A DNA stretch of 20,170 nt from Candidatus Thorarchaeota archaeon (GTDB lineage Archaea; Asgardarchaeota; Thorarchaeia; Thorarchaeales; Thorarchaeaceae), in contig JAEORI010000124.1 of assembly GCA_016840965.1 (NCBI GenBank), forward strand, positions 1-20,170, written 5' to 3'. A program made the position numbers and the translations under genes. The notes under the pieces were generated by a model that saw nothing but the letters and a program-made list of their open reading frames with translations, was not told the origin of the DNA and did not search any database. Positions 1 to 5,767 of this stretch are shown here, piece after piece (position 1 is the stretch's first letter; the number at the start of each line of letters is the position of its first letter).

Positions 1-1
1 A

Positions 2-235
2 CATTTTCTAGACCGTCCGAAAGAGTTCTTCAATTTGAGCAGACTAGCAAAAGAAACTGGACTAGCTCATTCTACAATTCATCGAGTGATGCAACCTCTT
101 GTTGATATGGGACTTGTAAAAGAAATCAAAGCCGGACAGCAGATTCGACTGTTCATTCTTGAAACAGAAGATGAAAGGTCTAAGATTATCTCAGACTTCT
201 ATGTCAAGATTAGACCTCATTTAGAAACGAGTTAA
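2..235 (+). CDS. Winged helix-turn-helix transcriptional regulator, C-terminal part (5' end outside window)
   Basis: The frame is open from base 2 to a TAA at 233-235, so the start lies upstream of the window. A TTG at 35 is inside the frame but is probably not the start, because the residues before it (FLDRPKEFFNLSRLAKETG) already form the first helix of a winged helix. The visible part has the helix-turn-helix core (LAKETGLAHSTIHRVMQPL), then a wing with 'MGLVKE...IRLFIL', then a charged tail. This layout is typical of archaeal MarR/TrmB/ArsR-like DNA-binding proteins. The ligand and target genes cannot be read from this fragment. Confidence 0.75.
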   Translation, partial: HFLDRPKEFFNLSRLAKETGLAHSTIHRVMQPLVDMGLVKEIKAGQQIRLFILETEDERSKIISDFYVKIRPHLETS

Positions 236-278
236 GGGTCCTATTGATTCTGATATTTTGATAAAGTAGCCAAAACGG

Positions 279-286
279 CTATATTG
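279..286 (+). promoter_or_regulatory. Candidate TATA box of the tRNA-Leu gene
   Basis: CTATATTG at 279-286 sits 25-32 nt upstream of the first tRNA base at 311, the spacing expected for an archaeal box A. Nothing else at this distance looks better, although an AT-rich TTAAATC lies at 290-296. The call rests on position and composition only. Confidence 0.45.
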
Positions 287-310
287 AGATTAAATCTTTC
301 TGCATGATGA

Positions 311-428
311 GCCGAGGTAGCCAAGCGGTCAACGGCGACGGACTCAAGATCAATCAATTGTCGCCAGACTCTGATGAGGCATCCGTTCTTGTAGGAGTTC
401 GTGGGTTCGAATCCCATCCTCGGCACCA
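311..428 (+). tRNA. tRNA-Leu(CAA) with a 32-nt BHB intron
   Basis: The acceptor stem GCCGAGG (311-317) pairs with CCTCGGC (418-424). Discriminator A is 425, and CCA at 426-428 appears to be encoded. The anticodon stem ACGGA pairs with TCCGT, and the loop is CTCAAGA with anticodon CAA at 345-347. The T arm is GTGGG-TTCGAAT-CCCAT, and a long variable arm with a TTCT/AGGA stem supports a class II leucine tRNA. The intron is 349-380, at the canonical position 37/38. CTCA (343-346) pairs with TGAG (375-378), flanked by three-base bulges AGA (347-349) and GCA (379-381), each cut after its second base. This is a standard bulge-helix-bulge for the archaeal splicing endonuclease. The mature tRNA is exons 311-348 plus 381-425. 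Confidence 0.95.
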
Positions 429-490
429 TTTCTCAATTATCTTGACCGATAACTGAATTCATGATTGGTCTGATGGATTTTGATGAGTTT

Positions 491-534
491 GGAAAAAGAG
501 AATTAGTGCTCACGTTGCTTCCAGCGCGAGCACT
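491..534 (-). terminator. Hairpin plus T-run downstream of the small-ORF cluster
   Basis: On the minus strand AGTGCTC (534-528) can pair with GAGCACT (511-505), a 7-bp stem with a 16-nt loop. It is followed by TAATTCTCTTTTTCC towards 491. It overlaps the stop codon of the frame ending at 510 and would end a minus-strand transcript before it runs into the convergent tRNA gene. A T-rich tract is the typical archaeal termination signal; the hairpin may be incidental. Confidence 0.4.
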
Positions 535-728
535 TCAGACAGAGAGAGTTTGCTACCATCTCTGATGTTAGTGTTCTGACCCTCATGATTTGAGGATTTT
601 CTTAGTGAAGAACGGACATCATTCATCCGAGTCTATCTCCTGAAGTATACACGAGTAATAGCATCAGTACTAATTCTCTGTTCAAAAGAGTCCTTCAAGA
701 ATTTCTTCTCAACCTTCGCTAGTGCCAT
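510..728 (-). pseudogene. Histone-like 73-codon frame interrupted by an in-frame TAG
   Basis: From ATG at 728 the frame gives 31 residues ending ...FRR, then TAG (635-633). The same frame continues with two codons, an ATG at 626 and 38 residues to TGA at 510. Read through, it is about the length of an archaeal histone. Aligned without gaps to HMfB recalled from memory, it matches K-D, R-x-S-x-D-A, a D(I/V)xS pair, K, H-x-G and T at the same spacing. The key segment is LKDSFEQRISTDA. Core hydrophobic positions in the second half are partly lost, which suggests decay. GGAGG at 743-739 is a good SD for ATG 728. AGGAG at 641-637 is also well placed for ATG 626, so two separate short peptides of 31 and 38 aa are the alternative. 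The TAG could be a true pseudogene stop or, less likely, a decoded amber codon. Confidence 0.4.
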
Positions 729-735
729 TCTGAGC

Positions 736-837
736 TTACCTCCGATAGGTGAACGCATGAGTCAGGGCATCAGTGGAAACTGTTGCCTTGTTGTTCTTCA
801 GCACAAATGTGTTCCGTGAGTTAGTTGCTAGAGCCAT
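736..837 (-). CDS. Small ORF, 33 aa, paralogous to the N-terminal half of the following frame
   Basis: The ORF runs from ATG (837) to TAA (738-736), with a TATA-like element 33-41 nt upstream and a short leader. The peptide begins MALA, contains LKNNKATVSTDAL and ends YRR. The next frame (ATG 728) also begins MALA, contains LKDSFEQRISTDAI and ends FRR before its TAG, so the two look like tandem copies. Both share the arrangement in which the final Arg-Arg-stop codons also form a purine-rich SD (CGGAGGTAA, AGGAGATAG) for the next ATG. The family is not firmly recognised; the STDA segment resembles the first loop of archaeal histones. A full histone fold cannot fit in 33 residues, so this is either a tiny peptide gene or a relic. 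Confidence 0.35.
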   Translation of the reverse strand: MALATNSRNTFVLKNNKATVSTDALTHAFTYRR

Positions 838-857
838 AATATTTCACAAGAATTAAC

Positions 858-879
858 ACTCAAATTGAGTATATATAGC
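858..879 (-). promoter_or_regulatory. TATA box and adjacent palindrome upstream of the small-ORF cluster
   Basis: On the minus strand CTATATATA (878-870) is a strong TATA-like element. It is about 33 nt before ATG 837, which predicts a transcript start near 848. The perfect palindrome ACTCAA-A-TTGAGT (858-870) directly abuts its downstream edge. That is a typical place for a repressor operator, where binding would block TBP/TFB or polymerase. The regulator is unknown. Confidence 0.5.
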
Positions 880-908
880 GAAGCCACGTCATAGGGTCAC
901 AGGACGAA

Positions 909-923
909 GTCACAAGTTGTGAC
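909..923. promoter_or_regulatory. 15-bp palindrome between polX and the small-ORF promoter
   Basis: GTCACAA-G-TTGTGAC (909-923) is a perfect inverted repeat with a single central base. A related half site, GTCACA, lies at 897-902. It is about 35 bp beyond the polX stop and about 30 bp upstream of the TATA box at 870-878. The one-base spacer and lack of a T-run fit a dimeric regulator's operator better than a terminator. Nothing else is seen in 880-959. Confidence 0.35.
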
Positions 924-959
924 TATCAATAAGCGGGTTCAGAGCCATATTGGGAGATA

Positions 960-2675
960 CTATTTCTTGAGGAATTTCATGAGTTTCTTCAAAGGGTACG
1001 TGTTGATGACATCATCGGGAGTTAGCCAACCGCGACGGGCTTGGTAGACTCCAAATCGCATATTATCAAGTTCCGAGATTGCATGTGCGTCTGTATTGAT
1101 TGCTATCTTCAGGCCTAGCTTGGTGGCTGTCCGTAGATTACCAGCATTTAGATCCAGTCTCTGTGGATGGGCATTTAGCTCCATGATTACATTGTGTCTT
1201 TGTGCTGCTTCAAAGACTCTCTCCAAATCTATCTCGAACTCAGATCGCTTACCAATTAGACGTCCTGTTGGATGGCCCAGTATGTGAATGTACTTGTTTT
1301 CCAAAGCATGACACACACGCTCAGTCATAGTGTCTTTTTTGTCCTTCATCCGGCTATGAATAGATACAGTAACAATATCTAACTGTGACAGAACAGCATC
1401 TTCAATGTCGAGACTACCATCAGCTAGAATGTCTACCTCAGCACCCTTCAGTATCTTTATCTTCCAGCGACCAGATGCATTGAGTTCATCAATCTCCTCT
1501 ATTCTCTTCAGAAGGCGATCTTCATCCATGCCATTTGCGATTGTGAGGCTCTTGGTATGGTCAGAAACACAATAGTAATTGTAACCAAGTCCTTCAGCAG
1601 CATTCATCATCTCTTCGAGTGTGTTCTTCCCATCTGACTGGTCTGTGTGGCTATGTAGGTCTCCACAAATTTCATCCATTGTTACCAGAGTGGGAAGTTT
1701 CCCATTCTGAGCAGCTTCTATCTCACCTTTGTCCTCCCTCAATTCAGGAGGAACATATTGAAGTCCAAGTGCCCTATAGATACCCACTTCATCCTCGCCT
1801 GCCACTCTCTTCTTGTCCTTAAACAGACCATATTCATTCAGGCGTAGTCCCATCTTTTGAGCAATTGAACGCAACTTGACGTTATGGTCAACACTCCCGG
1901 TGAAGTACTGAAGACCTGCACCAAAACTTTCACTTGGCAGTACTCTGAGATCCACTTGAAGACCGGAATCTAATCGCACGGACGACTTCGTTGGTCCATG
2001 AGCAATGACTGCTGCAACTCCTTCTGAGTTGACAAAAGCGTTCATTACGGTTTCAGAGTCTGTTGTCACAACTATGATGTCAAGATCACCAATGGTTTCT
2101 CTTCGGCGACGTGTGGAACCAGCAATCGCAAGGTGTTCTATGACTTTCAGCTTGCCAAGCTCGTTCTCAATTCTCTCGGCTATTGAGATAGCATCAGAGA
2201 GGAGTGCCCTCTCTCTTCCAGCTCTGACGATTTGAATTCCCTCAATGATTTGTACCTGGGTTTTCGCACCAAGACCTGGCAGGCCTGAGAGCTTCCCATC
2301 GTTGGCAGCCTGTTCAAGTGCGTCTATGTCTTTGACACCCAGCTTCTCGTAAACAAGTTTGATTGTCTTTGGACCAACTCCCGGGATTGCGTCAAGTTCT
2401 AATACTTTCACTGGAACACGTGTTCTAAGTTCATTTAGAATCTGAACTTCACCAGTTTCAAGATAGTTCTTGATTACTTCTGCGAGACCTTTACCAATTC
2501 CAGGGATGTCCATGAGTCCATCACGTTTTGCTACAGCTTCAATATCCTCTCCCAAGGAGGTGATAGATCTCACACCACGATAGTATGCAAGAGGTTTGAA
2601 ACGGTCTTTGCCCTCGACCTCAAGTAATAGACCAATTTCTTTGAGAATCCGGGCCACTTCAGCATTTCTCGTCAT
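960..2675 (-). CDS. polX: DNA polymerase X with PHP domain (DNA polymerase/3'-5' exonuclease PolX)
   Basis: The 571-aa product matches the full bacterial/archaeal PolX layout. The N-terminal 8-kDa-like and helix-hairpin-helix region has IPGIGKG (58-64), IPGVGPKT (97-104) and LPGLGAKT (132-139). The nucleotidyltransferase palm has GSTRRRRETIGDLD (186-199); metal-binding Asp are D197, D199 and D242 (VDLRV). The C-terminal PHP metallo-phosphoesterase has H341/H343, SDH (371-373), GAEVD (411-415), SIHSR, GHP (467-469), ELNAHPQ and TDAH (528-531). The PHP domain gives 3'-5' exonuclease and AP-endonuclease activity in characterised homologues, so the role is gap filling in base-excision repair. ATG 2675 is preceded by GGAGGATGAGAA. 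That SD overlaps the stop of the upstream URO-D-family gene, 11 bp away, so the two are probably co-translated. Confidence 0.95.
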   Translation of the reverse strand: MTRNAEVARILKEIGLLLEVEGKDRFKPLAYYRGVRSITSLGEDIEAVAKRDGLMDIPGIGKGLAEVIKNYLETGEVQILNELRTRVPVKVLELDAIPGVGPKTIKLVYEKLGVKDIDALEQAANDGKLSGLPGLGAKTQVQIIEGIQIVRAGRERALLSDAISIAERIENELGKLKVIEHLAIAGSTRRRRETIGDLDIIVVTTDSETVMNAFVNSEGVAAVIAHGPTKSSVRLDSGLQVDLRVLPSESFGAGLQYFTGSVDHNVKLRSIAQKMGLRLNEYGLFKDKKRVAGEDEVGIYRALGLQYVPPELREDKGEIEAAQNGKLPTLVTMDEICGDLHSHTDQSDGKNTLEEMMNAAEGLGYNYYCVSDHTKSLTIANGMDEDRLLKRIEEIDELNASGRWKIKILKGAEVDILADGSLDIEDAVLSQLDIVTVSIHSRMKDKKDTMTERVCHALENKYIHILGHPTGRLIGKRSEFEIDLERVFEAAQRHNVIMELNAHPQRLDLNAGNLRTATKLGLKIAINTDAHAISELDNMRFGVYQARRGWLTPDDVINTYPLKKLMKFLKK

Positions 2676-2686
2676 TTCTCATCCTC

Positions 2687-3700
2687 CTATTCATAGTCAT
2701 ACGGGTTGACTGATCGTACTGCATCTCTCACTGCTATGATGTTCTCTAGTGGCGTATCAACCGTTATGACACACCCAGGAGCTATAATCAAACGGTCAGA
2801 ACGAGCTTCATCAATTGCTTGGAGTACCTGTTTCTGTGCGTCTTCTGAATTTCCGGTTCTAAAGACTCCATTATAATCAATCCCACCAAGAACTGCTCCC
2901 CGAAACCGTTTCTTACCTTGTTTCAATGATAGAGCAGAGGTTTGATCTTCCCAATTAATACCAGCCACTCCGGGTGTTTTAGAAATCTGGTCAAACCTGA
3001 GTTCTTCATTTTCTTCTCGTGCATGAAGATGGAGAACAATGAATTTCGTCTTTCCTCTGAGCCGCGTGATGAATTTCAAATCATAAGGGAACACGAATTC
3101 TTTGTATTGTTTGTCTGTCACTGACGACTTTGTAGAGTGTTGGGAAGCTAAAAAGATACCATCAGCCCCGGCATCTATTACAGCACTAGCAAAATCAACC
3201 ATGATGTTGGTGATGATGTCTAGTGCACCCTTCAACACCTCTGGATGTTCATCTGCATATTTCTGCAAGTTCTTGTCGGAGATTTTGTCAGCCACCATTG
3301 CAGGATCAAACACAGTAGCCATGGTCGGCACTACACCATGCGCATACTTTTGAATTAATTCGACTGCACGAATCTGTTTCCCAAACTCGCCCGTATTCAC
3401 ATCGAGTGGTTCTAGGGTTTCCCAATCACTGACATCGTTGATTGCTGCGCTAGTTAGGGTCGTTGATCCTGTTATAGCACCGTCATAAATCGCCGCACAT
3501 CCAAAATCTATACAGGGATAATGACCAAAGAAGGAGATTTTCAGTAGATCATGATTCACTAGTTTATGGAAATCAATCTCTGCCTTAGCAAGACCCTCGG
3601 GAGTTCGGTCAACTTCAGGATGATGTTTCCAGAGAGAGATGGGAATCTGTTCGCTAAGATTGCCCAGAAAGGTTTCTTTAATCAGATCATATTTTGACAT
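2687..3700 (-). CDS. Uroporphyrinogen decarboxylase (URO-D) superfamily protein, cobamide-methyltransferase-like
   Basis: The chosen start, ATG 3700, has GAAGGT 8-13 nt upstream and gives 337 aa. The frame extends further to 3811, but the extra residues look unlike the family. Features of the URO-D/MtaA-type barrel are the N-terminal PISLWKHHPEVDRTPEGLA, the central DAGADGIFLASQ, and the C-terminal APGCVITVDTPLENI. Corrinoid methyltransferases of this family bind zinc through H-x-C and a later Cys. Here the first pair reads H224-L-H226 and the later Cys is C310, a possible His/His/Cys site. True HemE substrate motifs are missing, so haem synthesis is unlikely. Methyl transfer to or from a corrinoid or thiol is a reasonable guess. 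It lies directly upstream of polX on the same strand. Confidence 0.8.
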   Translation of the reverse strand: MSKYDLIKETFLGNLSEQIPISLWKHHPEVDRTPEGLAKAEIDFHKLVNHDLLKISFFGHYPCIDFGCAAIYDGAITGSTTLTSAAINDVSDWETLEPLDVNTGEFGKQIRAVELIQKYAHGVVPTMATVFDPAMVADKISDKNLQKYADEHPEVLKGALDIITNIMVDFASAVIDAGADGIFLASQHSTKSSVTDKQYKEFVFPYDLKFITRLRGKTKFIVLHLHAREENEELRFDQISKTPGVAGINWEDQTSALSLKQGKKRFRGAVLGGIDYNGVFRTGNSEDAQKQVLQAIDEARSDRLIIAPGCVITVDTPLENIIAVRDAVRSVNPYDYE

Positions 3701-3828
3701 CGCAAGTCTACCTTCGAAATTAGGAATAATGAGGCTTTCGAAGGGACTAACAGGATTCGTCGCCATCAAACATAAGAGCAGAATAGAACCAGTTGTCCAA
3801 GTCTGATTCAACGCTGAGAGGATGTCCT

Positions 3829-5022
3829 TTGTCAGAATTGACTGCCCTTTTCAATCCCGAGGCAATCCTTAGTCTAGAGGGTATAGATGAGTTAGATAGA
3901 ATGAGGGCAGAGCCCAACCCGTACTGGAATCGGGCACGACTTGAGGTGACATGGAACCTTCCGGTGATGTCAGGATTACTGAAAAGTCCAAGGATATCTA
4001 TTCAGCCAATGCGTCGTGCCACACGTGAAGAACTTCTTCTGTTTCATGACCCATCATATATCGAAACACTCGAACTCTTTGGAAACATGGGTACAGCATT
4101 CTCTGCACGTTTTGGATTAGATACTAATGAATGTCCTATCTTTCCCGGTGTTGACCGATATGCAAGTTTCATTGTTGGTGGAACTATTGATGCAGTCATG
4201 GGAGTCGCTGATGGCAAGTTTGAAGATGCGGTCACATTTTTTGGAGGACTTCATCACGCGTTTGAGAGCCAAGCAGCAGGTTTCTGCTATTACAATGACT
4301 GCGTGATTGCAATCAAGAAATACCTCCAAAAATACCCAGGAAAGAAGGTGCTCTATCTTGATACCGATGCCCATCATGGAGATGGGGTGCAACATGCATT
4401 CTATAGTGATCCTAATGTCCTGACCATCTCCCTTCATGAGCTGAGCATGGGATTCTTTCCGGGGACAGGTAGAGTGGAAGAAGTAGGCATCGGTGAGGGG
4501 AAAGGTTACAATGTAAACATACCACTCCCACCACTCACGGATGATGTCGAGTGGTGGCGAGCGTTCGAGGATGTGGTTGTCCCAATCTGGTTGGCATACA
4601 AACCAGATTTCGTGTTCTGGGATGTAGGCGCAGATGGTTATATGAATGACCCACTTACGGACTTGATGCTGACCTATGACACCTATCAGCGAACTTCTAA
4701 GACTGTTCGTCAGCTTGTTCATTTAGGGACCAGAAAGTTGGTCGTGACAGGAGGCGGCGGATACAATGCTGTGGCTGCTGCAAAGATTTGGACAATCATA
4801 TTGGCTGACATCGCAGACATTGCATTGCCACCAACAATTCCTGCAGAATGGATTGAGCTATGTCACAAACATGGGTTCCAAGTAAAGAGAGGAGGGTGGA
4901 CTAGCAGACCTTTCAGGATGCCTAGTGACCAATATCCAAAGATACGTCGTGCAGTAGATGACACGATAGAGAAAATAAAGAGCCTTGTTTTCCCAACCTT
5001 TGGGTTGGAAGACCAAATCTAA
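3829..5022 (+). CDS. Histone deacetylase / acetylpolyamine amidohydrolase superfamily protein
   Basis: With TTG 3829 as start (GAGAGGA 7 nt before it) the protein is about 397 aa. TTG 3793 and TTG 3838 are alternatives, and a stop at 3784 limits extension. The arginase-like deacetylase fold is clear: the His-His dyad in GGLHHAFESQAAGFCYYND (H142/H143), zinc ligands in YLDTDAHHGDG (D180, H182) and VGADGYMNDPLTD (D269), and the catalytic Tyr in TGGGGYN (Y312). All catalytic residues are present, so an active zinc amidohydrolase is expected. Candidate substrates are acetyl-lysine on chromatin or other proteins, or acetylated polyamines. The sequence is longer at the C-terminus than AcuC-type enzymes and ends in a basic/helical tail. 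It is divergent from the URO-D gene and its last bases overlap the convergent methyltransferase. Confidence 0.9.
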   Translation: MSELTALFNPEAILSLEGIDELDRMRAEPNPYWNRARLEVTWNLPVMSGLLKSPRISIQPMRRATREELLLFHDPSYIETLELFGNMGTAFSARFGLDTNECPIFPGVDRYASFIVGGTIDAVMGVADGKFEDAVTFFGGLHHAFESQAAGFCYYNDCVIAIKKYLQKYPGKKVLYLDTDAHHGDGVQHAFYSDPNVLTISLHELSMGFFPGTGRVEEVGIGEGKGYNVNIPLPPLTDDVEWWRAFEDVVVPIWLAYKPDFVFWDVGADGYMNDPLTDLMLTYDTYQRTSKTVRQLVHLGTRKLVVTGGGGYNAVAAAKIWTIILADIADIALPPTIPAEWIELCHKHGFQVKRGGWTSRPFRMPSDQYPKIRRAVDDTIEKIKSLVFPTFGLEDQI

Positions 5023-5654
5023 CTGAGGGGCAACCTAGCAATAACACAACGATGGTTAGTTTCATCCAGATGGATATCATGAATTTCGAATGATCGAAAC
5101 TCAATTGGAATCTCCTCCTCGGTGAAATAATGATGAGGTATTCCACTTTCCCAGCCACTTTGGGGAACATATGTTCCCTCCTCCACCTCTACCAGCCTCC
5201 AGTCATCCTCCTCACTCGCAGGTGCATTGCGTAGTACAGGAAAAGTGACAAATAGGAAACCGCTAGGTTTCAAGACCCTCTCAATTTCACAGATGGTCTT
5301 TCTGACATCTTTCATTAGATTATGATGGATAACTTGAATGGAGATAATTGCATCAAAGAAGTCATCCTCATAGGGAAATGGATCCTCCATCTTATGTTTG
5401 CAGAGCGTAGCAATAAGAGATTTTTCTTCGAGCCATTCTTGGGCCATACTGAGCGCTTTTGAAGAGGCGTCAAAACCGTATACATCAAAACCCAGATGCG
5501 CAAGGTATACGATGTGTCGGCCTGAACCGCAACCAAGATCAAGAATCCGTGAACCATTATTTTCTTGAATCAGTTTCACAACTCGCTCCATGTCCGAGTG
5601 AGGGTCAGTAAATACACGACCTCGTTCTGTGAAGATTTTATCCCAGTCTGGCAT
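5019..5654 (-). CDS. Class I SAM-dependent methyltransferase
   Basis: The 211-aa protein starts at ATG 5654. Motif I ILDLGCGSGRH (37-47) binds SAM; the following strand DVYGFDAS supplies the acidic residue for the ribose. Then come MEDPFPYEDDFFDAIISIQV (motif IV region), IHHN, and the post-motif VLKPSGFLFVTFPV. This is the Methyltransf_11/25 type, with no distinct substrate domain, so the substrate cannot be predicted. Its TAG stop (5021-5019) overlaps the TAA (5020-5022) of the convergent deacetylase gene, so the two genes share three stop-codon bases and have no room for separate terminators. Confidence 0.88.
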   Translation of the reverse strand: MPDWDKIFTERGRVFTDPHSDMERVVKLIQENNGSRILDLGCGSGRHIVYLAHLGFDVYGFDASSKALSMAQEWLEEKSLIATLCKHKMEDPFPYEDDFFDAIISIQVIHHNLMKDVRKTICEIERVLKPSGFLFVTFPVLRNAPASEEDDWRLVEVEEGTYVPQSGWESGIPHHYFTEEEIPIEFRSFEIHDIHLDETNHRCVIARLPLS

Positions 5655-5708
5655 CAGTGATTATCATCAACATTCTATGGTTGATATGGGTTGCGAATTC
5701 TTGGTCGG

Positions 5709-5716
5709 TTAAAATA
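5709..5716 (+). promoter_or_regulatory. Candidate TATA box for the hydrolase gene
   Basis: TTAAAATA at 5709-5716 lies about 50 nt before the predicted start of the membrane hydrolase, predicting a transcript start near 5740 and a short leader carrying the SD at 5752-5757. This is the only AT-rich box in the 113-bp intergenic stretch. Confidence 0.35.
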
Positions 5717-5767
5717 AAAGACTGAGCTTGACATAACTTTGCTTACATTTACAAGGTGGGCACAGAC

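Noticed and set aside
267..281. TAGCC/GGCTA hairpin as terminator of the first gene
   Set aside because: The stem is only 5 bp, there is no following T-run, and it overlaps the likely TATA box of the tRNA.
241..429. 62-aa minus-strand ORF
   Set aside because: It lies antisense across the whole tRNA-Leu gene; its residues are just the complement of the tRNA.
633..635. TAG as a pyrrolysine codon
   Set aside because: Nothing in the window (no tRNA-Pyl, PylS or methylamine methyltransferase) supports amber decoding, and AGGAGATAG looks like an SD over a real stop. Kept only as a minor hypothesis in the findings.
4117..4722. 201-aa minus-strand ORF
   Set aside because: It is antisense to the catalytic core of the deacetylase gene, shows no family motif, and has a Trp/His/Cys-rich composition typical of a shadow frame.
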